64,000 nucleotides of DNA from Tatumella punctata (GTDB taxonomy: Bacteria > Pseudomonadota > Gammaproteobacteria > Enterobacterales > Enterobacteriaceae): positions 62,001-126,000 of the forward strand of contig NZ_BAAAFW010000058.1 of assembly GCF_039523735.1 (NCBI RefSeq), in the 5' to 3' direction. The notes under the pieces were generated by a model, which searched no databases, was not told the DNA's origin, and saw nothing but the letters and a program-made list of their open reading frames with translations. Each line of letters begins with the position of its first letter. The first letter of the stretch is position 1. A program made the translations under genes and the position numbers. This document shows positions 1 through 9,080 of the stretch, piece by piece.

Positions 1-934
1 GCACTAAATTATCTGCACCCAGGATTTCCAGCGTTTCCACCTGCATGGCTATCGCGCTGGCAGACTGAGCCACCGTCTGAATATGCTCAGGACGGATCCC
101 CAGAGTCACCAGCTGATTCGCCAGTGCCGGCTGTTGTTCTGCCAGGAGTATCCGGCATTGCGGATCTATCACCAGCTCACGGCCATCGGCACTGACTTTG
201 CCCGGCAGCAGATTCATCGCCGGTGAACCGATAAAACCGGCCACAAAAGTGGTAGCAGGTTTCTCATAAACTTGTGACGGAGTTCCCACCTGTTCCACCA
301 CGCCTTTATTCATCACCATCACCCGCTGGGCAAGCGTCATCGCTTCTACCTGATCATGGGTAACATAGAGACTGGTGGTGTTTAACCGCTGATGTAATTG
401 CTGTAATTCCAGCCGCATCTGTGATCTTAGCCGGGCATCAAGGTTAGATAAGGGTTCATCAAACAGGAACACTGAAGGCTCACGGACGATCGCCCTGCCC
501 ATGGCGACCCGCTGACGTTGTCCGCCTGACAGTTCACGCGGGTGGCGGGTCAGTAATGCATCCAGTTCCAGGCTACGGGCTGCATTCAGTACCCGCTGAC
601 GGATCTGCTCTTTACCCATACCACGGATCTTTAGTCCATAACCCATATTCTGCTCAACCGTCATATGCGGGTACAGCGCGTAGTTCTGGAATACCATCGC
701 AATGCCACGCTCTTTTGGCTCCAGCCGGGTAACACACCGCTGATCAATATAGATATCACCGGAACTGACGGTTTCCAGTCCGGCAACCATCCGCAGTAAC
801 GTCGATTTACCGCACCCTGAAGGGCCGACCATTACCATAAATTCACCTTCATTAATGGTGATATCCAGAGGCTGGAGGATGCGGTTTTTACCGTCGTAAG
901 ATTTGGTGACTGCCTGAAAATGCACACTTGCCAT
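1..934 (-). CDS. ugpC: UgpC, ATPase of the sn-glycerol-3-phosphate ABC importer (C-terminal end cut by window)
   Basis: This is the cytoplasmic ATPase that powers import of glycerol-3-phosphate and glycerophosphodiesters by the Ugp system. The reading frame runs off the left window edge, so about 311 N-terminal codons are visible out of roughly 355 usual for the family. Visible motifs are Walker A GPSGCGKST at residues 37-45, the signature LSGGQRQR near 134, Walker B with FDEP, the switch His in YVTHDQ, and the start of the C-terminal regulatory domain typical of MalK-type ATPases. The start ATG lies 2 nt beyond the ugpE stop, so it is the last gene of ugpB-A-E-C. The neighbours decide Ugp rather than another MalK-like importer. 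Confidence 0.93.
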   Translation of the reverse strand, partial: MASVHFQAVTKSYDGKNRILQPLDITINEGEFMVMVGPSGCGKSTLLRMVAGLETVSSGDIYIDQRCVTRLEPKERGIAMVFQNYALYPHMTVEQNMGYGLKIRGMGKEQIRQRVLNAARSLELDALLTRHPRELSGGQRQRVAMGRAIVREPSVFLFDEPLSNLDARLRSQMRLELQQLHQRLNTTSLYVTHDQVEAMTLAQRVMVMNKGVVEQVGTPSQVYEKPATTFVAGFIGSPAMNLLPGKVSADGRELVIDPQCRILLAEQQPALANQLVTLGIRPEHIQTVAQSASAIAMQVETLEILGADNLV

Positions 935-936
935 AA

Positions 937-1782
937 CTATTTCTCACTCTCTACCAGGCCTTTCACAAAGGCACGCTGCATAATAAGGACCACGACTAAT
1001 GGCGGGATCAGAGTCAGTAACATCGCCGCCATCACCAGATTCCACTGGGTCACCCCTTCTCCCAGAGAAATCATGCTGCGGATCCCGGCGACCGCGGTAC
1101 TCATCCGTGAATCACTGGTAATTAACAGAGGCCAGAGATACTGGTTCCAGCCGTATATAAATGTAATAACGAACAGTGCCGCCAGGTTAGTTTTCGATAA
1201 GGGTAAGACGATATCGAAGAAAAAACGCATCGGGCTGGCACCATCGATCCGCGCTGCTTCTATCAACTCGTTGGGCATCGACATAAAGAACTGACGAAAC
1301 AGGAATGTCGCGGTGGCAGAAGCCATCATCGGCAGGATCAATCCGTTGTAGCTGTTCAGCATATGTAATTTTGAAATCACTTCCACGGTGGGAAAAATAC
1401 GCACTTCCACCGGTAACATCAGAGTGATAAAAATCATCCAGAAAAAAAACTGCCGTAACGGGAAACGGAACCACACCAGCGCAAACGCAGAAATGATCGA
1501 AATAGCAATTTTACCGACCGTAATCCCCAGTGCCATGATGATGCTATTCAACAGCATCTGACCGATGGGCGGGCTGTTCGGGCTGACACCCCGGGTCCAA
1601 ATCGTATCGATGTTTTGCCAGAAATGGCCGCCCGGCAACAGTGATATCGGGGACTGGAACACCTGATGGTTATCCATTGTGGCCGCAACAAAAGCGACAT
1701 ACAGCGGAAACAGAATAGTAAGGATCCCCAGCCATAGCATGACGTGACTGAAGATATCTAATCCACGGCGATTTTCTATCAT
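937..1782 (-). CDS. ugpE: UgpE, permease subunit of the glycerol-3-phosphate importer
   Basis: This is the second inner-membrane permease of the Ugp importer and pairs with UgpA to form the translocation path. The 281-residue protein matches the usual family length. It has an N-terminal membrane segment near residues 13-35, about six predicted membrane helices in all, and the cytoplasmic EAA loop (EAARIDGASPMRFFFDIVLP, about residues 176-195) that docks on UgpC. The start overlaps the end of ugpA by 4 nt, the ATGA-type arrangement of translationally coupled subunits. Confidence 0.95.
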   Translation of the reverse strand: MIENRRGLDIFSHVMLWLGILTILFPLYVAFVAATMDNHQVFQSPISLLPGGHFWQNIDTIWTRGVSPNSPPIGQMLLNSIIMALGITVGKIAISIISAFALVWFRFPLRQFFFWMIFITLMLPVEVRIFPTVEVISKLHMLNSYNGLILPMMASATATFLFRQFFMSMPNELIEAARIDGASPMRFFFDIVLPLSKTNLAALFVITFIYGWNQYLWPLLITSDSRMSTAVAGIRSMISLGEGVTQWNLVMAAMLLTLIPPLVVVLIMQRAFVKGLVESEK

Positions 1783-2666
1783 TGATAACGAACCTTACGT
1801 TCAATAAAACGGAACTGCACAACCGTCAGCAAAATCACAATGACCATCAGAACGACCGACTGTGCGGCTGATGAGCTGAGATCAAGACCAGTAAAACCTT
1901 CACGATAAATTTTATAAATCAGCGTGGTGGTTGACTGTACCGGCCCGCCCTGGGTGGCGGCATCTATCACCGGGAAGGTATCAAAGAAGGCATACACCAG
2001 ATTGACTACCAGCAAAAAGAAACTGACGGGGGCGATCAGTGGTAACGAAAGATGTATAAAACGCCTGACCGGCCCGGCACCATCCAGCGCAGCCGCTTCG
2101 ACCAGTAACCGGGGTATCGACTGTAATCCGGCAAAAAAGAACAGGAAGTTGTAACTGATCTGCTGCCATATGGAGGCCAGTACCACCAGGAACATCGCCT
2201 GGCCACTGTTTTGCGCATAGTTCCAGTTATAGCCAATACTTTGCAAAAAATGGCTGATAACACCCATCCCCGGGTTAAACAGGAACATCCAGAGTACCGC
2301 GGCAATCGCCGGAGCAACCGCATAAGGAAGCAGCAACAGGGTCTGATAGAACTTTTTCAGCCGCAGTACATGGTCGACCAGTGCCGCCAGAAATAACGAA
2401 ATCAACAACCCGATACCCGCCACCAGAAAGCTGAAAACCAGGGTGGTTTTAAAGGAGTCCAGATAGTAAGGATCCCGGAATAGCTGAGTAAAATTCTCCA
2501 GCCCGACAAAATGTGCCGAAAAACCAAACGGGTCGAGGTTTAGTACCGAATACCACAAGGCTTCGGCGGCAGGCCAGATAAAGAAAATAACCGTAATCAC
2601 AATCTGGGGCAGCAGCAGCAGATAAGGCAGTGTACGGTGACGAAAAACGGGACGAGAAGATGACAT
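1779..2666 (-). CDS. ugpA: UgpA, permease subunit of the glycerol-3-phosphate importer
   Basis: This is the first permease subunit of the Ugp importer, an MalF-type inner-membrane protein. It is 295 residues, the usual family length, with a membrane anchor around residues 14-34 and an EAA docking loop (EAAALDGAGPVRRFIHLSLP, about residues 195-214). It sits between ugpB, separated by 96 nt containing a stem-loop, and ugpE, which it overlaps by 4 nt. A GGAGG-like ribosome site (CCCGGAGG) lies in the leader, somewhat far from the ATG. Confidence 0.95.
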   Translation of the reverse strand: MSSSRPVFRHRTLPYLLLLPQIVITVIFFIWPAAEALWYSVLNLDPFGFSAHFVGLENFTQLFRDPYYLDSFKTTLVFSFLVAGIGLLISLFLAALVDHVLRLKKFYQTLLLLPYAVAPAIAAVLWMFLFNPGMGVISHFLQSIGYNWNYAQNSGQAMFLVVLASIWQQISYNFLFFFAGLQSIPRLLVEAAALDGAGPVRRFIHLSLPLIAPVSFFLLVVNLVYAFFDTFPVIDAATQGGPVQSTTTLIYKIYREGFTGLDLSSSAAQSVVLMVIVILLTVVQFRFIERKVRYQ

Positions 2667-2698
2667 AAAACCCTGACCTCAGGCGGTAGACCTCCGGG

Positions 2699-2741
2699 CC
2701 GCGACTGTCAGTTATACTGGAGTAATCTCTGACAGACGCGG
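2699..2741. other. Intergenic stem-loop between ugpB and ugpA
   Basis: The sequence can form an imperfect inverted repeat. CCGCG-A-CTGTCAG at 2699-2711 faces CTGACAG-A-CGCGG at 2729-2741, with a 17-nt loop and a single A:A mismatch. No T-run follows on the ugp (minus) strand, so it is not a classical terminator. In binding-protein operons such hairpins commonly stabilise the upstream mRNA and lower expression of the permease genes; that role is inferred here. Confidence 0.5.
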
Positions 2742-2762
2742 CTTTTTCCGCAGGTAATTTGA

Positions 2763-4082
2763 CTAATTAACCTGCTGCTGGAAGCGACGAAGTAACTGAT
2801 TACCACGTGTAACGGCATTATCCAGTGCTGCTTTCGGGGTTTCTTTCCCGGTCCAGACACTTTCCAGTTCTTCATCCACCACGGTACGGATCTGTGGCAT
2901 ATTGCCCAGACGCAGACCTTTAGTAAAAGCGAGCGGCGGCTTGTTCAGCATTTGTTTCATGGCGATATCAGCACCGGGGTTCTTCTGGTAGAAGCCCTGC
3001 TGGCGACTAAGATCATAGGCTGCCGTTGTTGCCGGCAGGTAACCGGTTTTCTGATGCCATTCGGCAGCAATTTCCGGCTGTGCAAGGTATTTCAGAAACT
3101 CAGCGACCCCTTTATAAGTTACATCATTCTGACCACGCATCACCCACAGACTGGCTCCGCCAATCATGGCATTCTGCGGTGCGTTCTTCACTGTTTCATC
3201 GTATGGCATCATCCCGACACCAAAATTAAATTTGGCATACTGCCGGATATCTGCCAGAGAGGCGGACGAGGCGGTTGTCATTCCGCAGTCACCACTGTAG
3301 AACTTAGCAGTCGACTCATCTTTCCGCCCAAAGTAGGTAAAGGTACCTGCCTTGTTCATGCGTTCCAGCATCTCAATATGGCGAATCTGCTCAGGGCCAT
3401 TAAACACCAGTTTGGCGTCTGTGCCATCAAACCCGTTATTCTCAGAAGCAAACGGCAGACCATGCCATGCACTGAATTCTTCGAGCTGAATCCAGCCTTG
3501 CCAGCCACTGGCATAACCGCAGCTCATCCCTGACTTACGCAGTGCAGCAGCATCCGCTTCCAGTTCCTGCCAGGTTTTTGGTGGCTGATCAGGATTCAGG
3601 CCGGCTTTTTTGAACGCATCCTTGTTGTAATACAGTACCGGTGTCGAGCTGTTAAAAGGCTCAGACAGCATATGACCGGTTTTTGCGTCACTGTAATAAC
3701 CAACGATCGTCGGTACAAACTGCTGCTCATCAAAAGGCACACCGGCATCTTTAAAGACCTGATAGACCGGTTTAATCGCATGCGATGCCATCATGGTAGC
3801 CGTACCCACTTCATACACCTGTAATATTGCAGGTGCATCACCGCTGCGAACAGCAGCAATACCGGCCGCAAGGCTCTGTTCGTAGTTACCTTTGTACACC
3901 GGTACAATTTTATATTCCGGGTGTGTCTGGTTAAAACGCTGGGCCAGCGAATCAACTTCGGTACCCAGCCCGCCTTCCATGGAATGCCAGAAAGGTATTT
4001 CGGTCACAGCGAAAGCATTTCCGCTCAACCCTAATGCCAGCATTACACATGCGGCATGACGACGAAATTTAAGAACTGACAT
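2763..4082 (-). CDS. ugpB: UgpB, periplasmic glycerol-3-phosphate-binding protein
   Basis: This is the periplasmic solute-binding protein that delivers glycerol-3-phosphate or glycerophosphodiesters to UgpAE. The start at 4082 is chosen because AGGA sits 7 nt before this ATG and it opens directly into a signal peptide. An in-frame ATG 18 nt upstream would add six residues. From this start the product is 439 residues against 438 in E. coli. The signal peptide covers about residues 1-25, with cleavage after NAFA; the mature protein begins VTEIPFWHSMEG, the conserved family start. It is first in the ugp operon and preceded by tandem Pho boxes, so phosphate starvation should induce it through PhoB. 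Confidence 0.95.
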   Translation of the reverse strand: MSVLKFRRHAACVMLALGLSGNAFAVTEIPFWHSMEGGLGTEVDSLAQRFNQTHPEYKIVPVYKGNYEQSLAAGIAAVRSGDAPAILQVYEVGTATMMASHAIKPVYQVFKDAGVPFDEQQFVPTIVGYYSDAKTGHMLSEPFNSSTPVLYYNKDAFKKAGLNPDQPPKTWQELEADAAALRKSGMSCGYASGWQGWIQLEEFSAWHGLPFASENNGFDGTDAKLVFNGPEQIRHIEMLERMNKAGTFTYFGRKDESTAKFYSGDCGMTTASSASLADIRQYAKFNFGVGMMPYDETVKNAPQNAMIGGASLWVMRGQNDVTYKGVAEFLKYLAQPEIAAEWHQKTGYLPATTAAYDLSRQQGFYQKNPGADIAMKQMLNKPPLAFTKGLRLGNMPQIRTVVDEELESVWTGKETPKAALDNAVTRGNQLLRRFQQQVN

Positions 4083-4132
4083 AGTTTTATCCTGTGGCAT
4101 GATCGTGCGCTATGGGAAGTTCGCGAGGTAAA

Positions 4133-4196
4133 ATGACACGGAAAAATGACAGAAAAATTAATATAAGATGACAGAGATATGACCGGGTAATGACAG
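4133..4196 (-). promoter_or_regulatory. Tandem Pho boxes upstream of ugpB
   Basis: Read on the ugp strand, CTGTCAT-like half-sites recur in the ugpB leader. On the plus strand they are ATGACA-type heptamers starting at 4133, 4146, 4168, 4179 and 4190. The last three are exactly 11 bp apart, and 4146 is 22 bp from 4168, so it is in the same phase. This matches the 11-bp direct repeat that PhoB dimers bind. The array predicts phosphate-starvation induction of ugpBAEC. Confidence 0.88.
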
Positions 4197-4268
4197 ATAT
4201 CAGGAAAAGATCATAGTATCTTCGCCCGGATGCCTTTCCCCGGCCTGCCAACAGAACCGGATATCACC

Positions 4269-4661
4269 ATGAGACTGACCATAGAACGACTGTCCGATCC
4301 CTCAGCACAGGACCTGGCTGACCTGAAGAAAATATGGCCGGAGACCCCGGCAGAACAGTACCTGAACAGCACGGATCACCCGGAATGGTATGTTGCCCGT
4401 TTTAATCAGCGGCTGCTGGCGGGGCTTGAATTACAGGTGCAACACCAGACCGGGAATATCCGGCGGTTCATGGTAAGGGAAGCCACCCGCAGACGCGGTG
4501 TCGGATATTTTTTGCTGGAAGAAACCCTGCGGATGAATCCGGCGATCAGCCACTGGGAAATCAGCACGGCAGGGTTCCCGTTTTCTGACGCGGCCTGCCT
4601 TTTTTTACAATACTGTGGTTTTCAGCCACAGCACCCGCAATGCTGGTCTAAAACCCGTTGA
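4269..4661 (+). CDS. panM: PanM (PanZ), GNAT-fold activator of aspartate decarboxylase maturation
   Basis: PanM binds the PanD proenzyme and promotes its self-cleavage to active aspartate 1-decarboxylase, linking beta-alanine and pantothenate synthesis to CoA level. From the ATG at 4269 the product is 130 residues, starting MRLTIERL like the E. coli protein (127 residues). The acetyl-CoA loop reads VREATRRRGVGYFLLEE at about residues 69-85, the GNAT motif A. An upstream in-frame ATG at 4230 would add 13 unconserved residues. The ribosome site is weak. Its place between ugpB and rpoH is near its E. coli location. Confidence 0.87.
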   Translation: MRLTIERLSDPSAQDLADLKKIWPETPAEQYLNSTDHPEWYVARFNQRLLAGLELQVQHQTGNIRRFMVREATRRRGVGYFLLEETLRMNPAISHWEISTAGFPFSDAACLFLQYCGFQPQHPQCWSKTR

Positions 4662-4671
4662 ATAACAGGCA

Positions 4672-4697
4672 TAAAAAAGGGTGGCCATGGGCCACCC
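4672..4697 (-). terminator. Rho-independent terminator of rpoH
   Basis: An 8-bp perfect stem GGGTGGCC/GGCCACCC with an ATG loop (4679-4697) lies 25 nt beyond the rpoH stop. On the minus strand it is followed by six T residues (plus-strand A-run 4672-4677). The convergent panM has no T-run on its side, so the terminator serves rpoH. Confidence 0.88.
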
Positions 4698-4721
4698 TGC
4701 TGTGACTGCACTGTCGTCTTA

Positions 4722-5579
4722 TCATGCTTCGATAGCAACACGCAGTTTTTTCATCGCATTTTTTTCCAGCTGACGAACACGCTCAGCGGAAACACCGTAC
4801 TTATCGGCCAGCTCCTGCAATGTGGTTTTGTTGTCATCATCCAGCCAGCGGGCGCGAATAATATGCTGGCTGCGTTCGTCGAGCCCCTGCATAGCATCAC
4901 TGAGTTTGTCGGCTGCGTGTGATTCCCAGTTATCTTCTTCGATACCATCAGCAAAATCAGACGTTTTGTCCTGCAGATAAAACACCGGTGCTGCAGACTT
5001 ACCCTCGGCATTTTCATCGTCCGGAGTCGGATCGAAAGTCATATCCTGAGCCGCCATCCGCGATTCCATCTCACGTACGTCTTTACTGCTGACACCCAGC
5101 TCGCGCGCCACCATTTCAACTTCATCCTGGTTAAACCAGCCAAGCCGCTGTTTGGTTTTACGCAGATTAAAGAATAACTTCCGCTGTGCTTTGGTGGTTG
5201 CTACTTTCACGATCCGCCAGTTACGCAGTACATATTCGTGAATTTCAGCTTTGATCCAGTGCACCGCGAACGAGACCAGACGCACACCCACTTCGGGGTT
5301 AAAACGGCGTACCGCCTTCATCAGACCGATATTACCTTCCTGAACAAGGTCAGCCTGAGGTAAACCATAACCTGCATAATTACGAGCGATATGAACCACA
5401 AAGCGCAAATGTGACAGGATCAGCTTTTTGGCTGCATCCAGATCGCCTTGGTAATGCAGCCGTTCAGCCAGCATTTTTTCCTCATCGGCTGTCAGCATCG
5501 GGCAGCCATTAGCCGCCCGGATATATGCATCAAGATTACCCAGAGGAGCAATAGCCAGAGCTTGCATTTCTTTGGTCAT
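4722..5579 (-). CDS. rpoH: RpoH, heat-shock sigma factor sigma-32
   Basis: Sigma-32 directs RNA polymerase to heat-shock promoters such as the one seen before ibpA in this window. The protein is 285 residues (284 in E. coli). Region 2 contains DLVQEGNIGLMKAVRRF, the rpoH-specific box QRKLFFNLR lies at about residues 132-140, and region 4.2 has a helix-turn-helix (TLQELADKYGVSAERVRQLE) near the C-terminus. In this family translation is opened by heat through base pairing of the 5' coding region. It is transcribed apart from ftsX; the 245-nt leader carries two DnaA boxes. Confidence 0.98.
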   Translation of the reverse strand: MTKEMQALAIAPLGNLDAYIRAANGCPMLTADEEKMLAERLHYQGDLDAAKKLILSHLRFVVHIARNYAGYGLPQADLVQEGNIGLMKAVRRFNPEVGVRLVSFAVHWIKAEIHEYVLRNWRIVKVATTKAQRKLFFNLRKTKQRLGWFNQDEVEMVARELGVSSKDVREMESRMAAQDMTFDPTPDDENAEGKSAAPVFYLQDKTSDFADGIEEDNWESHAADKLSDAMQGLDERSQHIIRARWLDDDNKTTLQELADKYGVSAERVRQLEKNAMKKLRVAIEA

Positions 5580-5699
5580 TCAAACCCTCTCAGAATTCAT
5601 AAAAAATATTGCCTGATCCTTACAACCAGCACCTCTATTATGTCAGCCGTGTCAAAAGATCGAAAGCAATGCGTGCTATTAATCATTAAGACACAAAAG

Positions 5700-5731
5700 T
5701 TATCCACAGGTTCAGTTTTACCTGTGAATAT
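5700..5731. promoter_or_regulatory. Pair of inverted DnaA boxes upstream of rpoH
   Basis: A perfect DnaA box TTATCCACA lies at 5700-5708. An inverted near-perfect box, ATATTCACA on the other strand, lies at 5723-5731. They sit about 120-150 bp before the rpoH start. DnaA control of rpoH promoters is established in E. coli, so these are likely functional sites. Confidence 0.72.
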
Positions 5732-5824
5732 TTTGACAAGGCCCGGAGTACTGCGGGGAAAGCTCCTCTGCTCCCCGACCTTTGGCAACAGAGGAAAAGT
5801 ATAGCAAAAAAATATTTCCCCTGA

Positions 5825-6853
5825 TTACTGCGGTGTAAAACGGCGTAAATGTTGTGCCGTCGCCAGCCAGGCGGCTATCCAGCCCACCATCGCCGAAACC
5901 AGTAATAGCAGTAACGCTTCATCCCATGAGAAACCCGTCAGTGTAAAAGAAGTACTGAACACACTGGCGACATGGGAGACCACCGACTCCAGCCGGAAGA
6001 CCAGAACCTCTGATAAAATCAGCGAGACAAAAGCGCCGGATAATCCAAGCATCGCACCGCCGTAAACAAAGGGGCGCAGAATAAAGCCATCCGTTGCACC
6101 GATCAGTTTCTGTACATTAATCGTATCGCGGCGGGCAAAAATACTCAGCCGGACACTGTTACCAATCACCAGGAAGACGGCCACCACCATCAGCAGCCCG
6201 ATCATTAAAGCCACCTGACCGACAAGTCCGGTCAGAGCTGAAAGCCGGGCAAACCAGCTGTCATCCATCTGGACCTCATCAATACCACTCACTTTTGCTA
6301 CCCGATCACGCAGGGTATTCATGGTCTCTGAATTCTGGAAATTCAGTGCCGGCGTGATAATCGCCACCGCTGGCAGAGGATTCTGCTCAAGCATATCCAT
6401 CGCACCGCCAAATCCGGACCAGTTACGGAATTCATTCAGTGCTTCTTCTCGGCTGAGATAATCCACATGCTGCACGCCGTCTGTCTGTTTCAGCTGGTTA
6501 ATCACATTCTGTGCTGCGTCATCATCCAGTGTTTTCGACAGATAGACCGTCAGCTGAGGTGCCGGATACCATTCGGTCGCAGCCTGATCGACGTTTTTCC
6601 AGACGATATAACAGACACTGGGCAGTGTCAGTGAAATAGCGATAACGGTTACCGTCAGTAAGGTCGCTAACGGCTGACGCAGCATATCGGCAAGCATTCC
6701 GCGCCAGGCATAATGCCATTGCTCCTGCCACCCGCCGCGCAGTGCTTTCTCTTTAGATACCCGTTTTGGCTTTGGCTTAGACCTTGGTCTGGCCGCTGCC
6801 GCAGGCGACTTTTTAACCCGCCGGTTAACCTGATTTCCCTTACCGAACTTCAT
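5825..6853 (-). CDS. ftsX: FtsX, membrane subunit of the FtsEX divisome ABC complex
   Basis: FtsX is the inner-membrane partner of FtsE. It recruits late divisome proteins and controls septal peptidoglycan hydrolases through EnvC. The 342-residue protein has a basic, proline-rich N-terminal tail (residues 1-50), a membrane segment near 60-85, a periplasmic loop to about 210, and three further membrane helices clustered at 210-335, the known four-helix topology. It overlaps ftsE by 4 nt, as expected for coupled subunits. The order ftsY-ftsE-ftsX followed by rpoH matches E. coli. Confidence 0.96.
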   Translation of the reverse strand: MKFGKGNQVNRRVKKSPAAAARPRSKPKPKRVSKEKALRGGWQEQWHYAWRGMLADMLRQPLATLLTVTVIAISLTLPSVCYIVWKNVDQAATEWYPAPQLTVYLSKTLDDDAAQNVINQLKQTDGVQHVDYLSREEALNEFRNWSGFGGAMDMLEQNPLPAVAIITPALNFQNSETMNTLRDRVAKVSGIDEVQMDDSWFARLSALTGLVGQVALMIGLLMVVAVFLVIGNSVRLSIFARRDTINVQKLIGATDGFILRPFVYGGAMLGLSGAFVSLILSEVLVFRLESVVSHVASVFSTSFTLTGFSWDEALLLLLVSAMVGWIAAWLATAQHLRRFTPQ

Positions 6854-7512
6854 GCCACTCCCCCATGTAAACGTCCCTGACTGAGGGTCATCACACGATA
6901 ATTTCTACGGGAAATAAGAGACATATCATGAGTTGCCATCAATACAGTGACACCAACGCGGTTAAATTCTTCAAATAAACGCAGGATATCTTCAGATAAG
7001 GCGTGATCAAGATTACCGGTCGGTTCGTCCGCCAGTAATAATGCCGGTTTATTCACCACTGCTCTGGCGATACCAACACGTTGCTGCTCACCCCCGGAAA
7101 GTTGTATCGGAAAACTTTTCGCTTTATCGAGAAGGCCGACCTTATCCAGTGCGGCAGACACCCGGCGGCGGATATCTTCGCCACTGGCGCCGGAAATAAT
7201 TAACGGGATGGCGATATTATCGTAGACCGTTCTGTCCATCAGCAAATGATGATCCTGAAAGATCATCCCGATTTGCCGGCGCAGGAACGGGATCTCGCTA
7301 TTACGCAAACGCGTTATATTATGGCCGCTAAACCAGATTTGTCCGGCACTGGGACGTTCAATTCCGCAGATCAATTTGAGCAATGTACTTTTACCTGCTC
7401 CCGAATGACCTGTCAGAAACGCCATTTCTCCCTGACGCAGATGAAAATCCACACCCTGAAGCGCCTGGCGTCCCCCCAGATAAGCTTTACTGACCTCTTC
7501 AAAGCGAATCAT
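6850..7512 (-). CDS. ftsE: FtsE, ATPase of the FtsEX divisome ABC complex
   Basis: FtsE is the cytoplasmic ATPase whose cycle, relayed through FtsX, activates septal cell-wall hydrolysis. The 220-residue protein has the family length (222 in E. coli). Motifs are Walker A GHSGAGKST near residues 36-44, signature LSGGEQQR near 139, Walker B with ADEPTGNLD, and the switch His in MATHD. The gene lies 5 nt after ftsY and overlaps ftsX, giving one ftsYEX transcription unit. Confidence 0.97.
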   Translation of the reverse strand: MIRFEEVSKAYLGGRQALQGVDFHLRQGEMAFLTGHSGAGKSTLLKLICGIERPSAGQIWFSGHNITRLRNSEIPFLRRQIGMIFQDHHLLMDRTVYDNIAIPLIISGASGEDIRRRVSAALDKVGLLDKAKSFPIQLSGGEQQRVGIARAVVNKPALLLADEPTGNLDHALSEDILRLFEEFNRVGVTVLMATHDMSLISRRNYRVMTLSQGRLHGGVA

Positions 7513-7517
7513 CCAAA

Positions 7518-9080
7518 TTAGTCCTCTCGGGCAAACAATGCCTCTATAAAATCGCCGGCCTTAAATGGCCGTAAATCATCAATGCCTTCACCGACACCAA
7601 TGTACCGGATAGGAATATTGAACTGGTCAGCCACGGAGAAAATCACCCCGCCTTTAGCTGTACCATCCAGTTTAGTCAGTGTAATACCGCTCAGGCCAAC
7701 GGCTTCATTGAATAATTTCGCCTGACTGATCGCATTCTGCCCGGTGCTGGCGTCCAGGGTCAGCATCACCTCATGGGGAGCGCTGTCATCCAGTTTGCTC
7801 ATCACACGGGTGATTTTCTTCAGTTCTTCCATCAGGTGAGATTTATTCTGCAGACGCCCTGCGGTATCGGCGATCAGCACATCAATCCCGCGGGATTTAG
7901 CCGCCTGAATTGCATCGAAAATCACCGATGCTGAATCCGCGCCCGTGTGCTGGGCAACCACCGGGATATTGTTGCGTTTGCCCCAGACTTCCAGCTGTTC
8001 CACCGCAGCGGCACGGAAGGTATCTCCGGCGGCCAGCATGACCGATTTCCCCTGAGACTGAAACTGGCGTGCCAGCTTACCGATGGTCGTGGTTTTACCC
8101 ACACCATTCACACCGACCATCAGGATAACAAAAGGTGTTTTTCCTTCAATATCCAGCGGTTGTTCAACTTTATCCAGAATGGAGGACATTTCGTCTTTTA
8201 ACAGACCATAAAGGGCCTCCGCATCCCGTAACTGTTTCCGGCTGGCATGTTCTGTCAGACTGCCAATAATCTTACGGGTCGTTTCAACCCCGACATCGGC
8301 GATAAGTAGTTGTTCTTCAAGCTCTTCAAACAGATCATCATCGATTTTTTTACCGCGAAATAAACCGATAAAACCGGAGCCAAGATTCTGTCGTGTTTTC
8401 ACCAGGCTGCGTTTTAAACGGGCAAAAAAACCTTCCCGTGTCGGACGTTCCTGCTCGGTAACTCTCGCTGATTCAGGGGCATCAACAACCTGCGCTTCCG
8501 GACTATTCTGAGACACGGAGGGAACGTTTTCGCTTTGCGTCGCGATCGTTGCCGGTATCTCCTGACGGCTTTCGACGACAGCCGCTGAGGATTCAGACAG
8601 GCTGTTACTGTCCTGAGCGGCGTGCTCTGGGACCGGAGCCGCAACAGGCATCTGCTGTTCAGCCACTTTCGCCGCCAGTAGCTGCTCCGTATCCGTGTCA
8701 GGTGCCGTAACGCCGGACATCACCCCGGGTTCCTGTATCAGGGTCACAGGTTCAGGCACGTCAGCCGTCACCGGCTGTTCTGTCTCCGGTGAAGCAACGT
8801 CAACCGGCTGGTCAGGGACTGCCGGTGGCCGTTGCGACTCAGCCTCTGTAATCTCAGCAGCCATATCTGCCGCCGCAGGTAGCTCTGAGGTTTCTTCTGT
8901 CACTACAGGAACATCTGTACTGCCGGCCGCAGGGGTTTCCGTATCAGATGCGGGATCCTGCGCAGGGCCAGCGTCCGGGGTTTCTTTTTGTTCTGCGGGT
9001 TGTTTTTCCGGTTCTGCGGTATCTTCATCGCGACCAAAACCCAGCCAGGAGAAAAAGCCCCGTTTTTTTTCTTTTGCCAT
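7518..9080 (-). CDS. ftsY: FtsY, signal recognition particle receptor GTPase
   Basis: FtsY docks ribosome-SRP complexes at the membrane for cotranslational insertion of inner-membrane proteins. The 520-residue protein starts with a short basic motif (MAKEKKRGFFSWLGFG), then an acidic, repetitive Pro/Glu/Val-rich A domain to about residue 215, then the NG GTPase domain. GTPase motifs visible are GVNGVGKTT near 322, DTAGR, and TKLDGTAKGG near the end. The A domain is of low complexity and produces long antisense open frames that are not genes. Slightly longer than the 497-residue E. coli protein because of this domain. Confidence 0.97.
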   Translation of the reverse strand: MAKEKKRGFFSWLGFGRDEDTAEPEKQPAEQKETPDAGPAQDPASDTETPAAGSTDVPVVTEETSELPAAADMAAEITEAESQRPPAVPDQPVDVASPETEQPVTADVPEPVTLIQEPGVMSGVTAPDTDTEQLLAAKVAEQQMPVAAPVPEHAAQDSNSLSESSAAVVESRQEIPATIATQSENVPSVSQNSPEAQVVDAPESARVTEQERPTREGFFARLKRSLVKTRQNLGSGFIGLFRGKKIDDDLFEELEEQLLIADVGVETTRKIIGSLTEHASRKQLRDAEALYGLLKDEMSSILDKVEQPLDIEGKTPFVILMVGVNGVGKTTTIGKLARQFQSQGKSVMLAAGDTFRAAAVEQLEVWGKRNNIPVVAQHTGADSASVIFDAIQAAKSRGIDVLIADTAGRLQNKSHLMEELKKITRVMSKLDDSAPHEVMLTLDASTGQNAISQAKLFNEAVGLSGITLTKLDGTAKGGVIFSVADQFNIPIRYIGVGEGIDDLRPFKAGDFIEALFARED

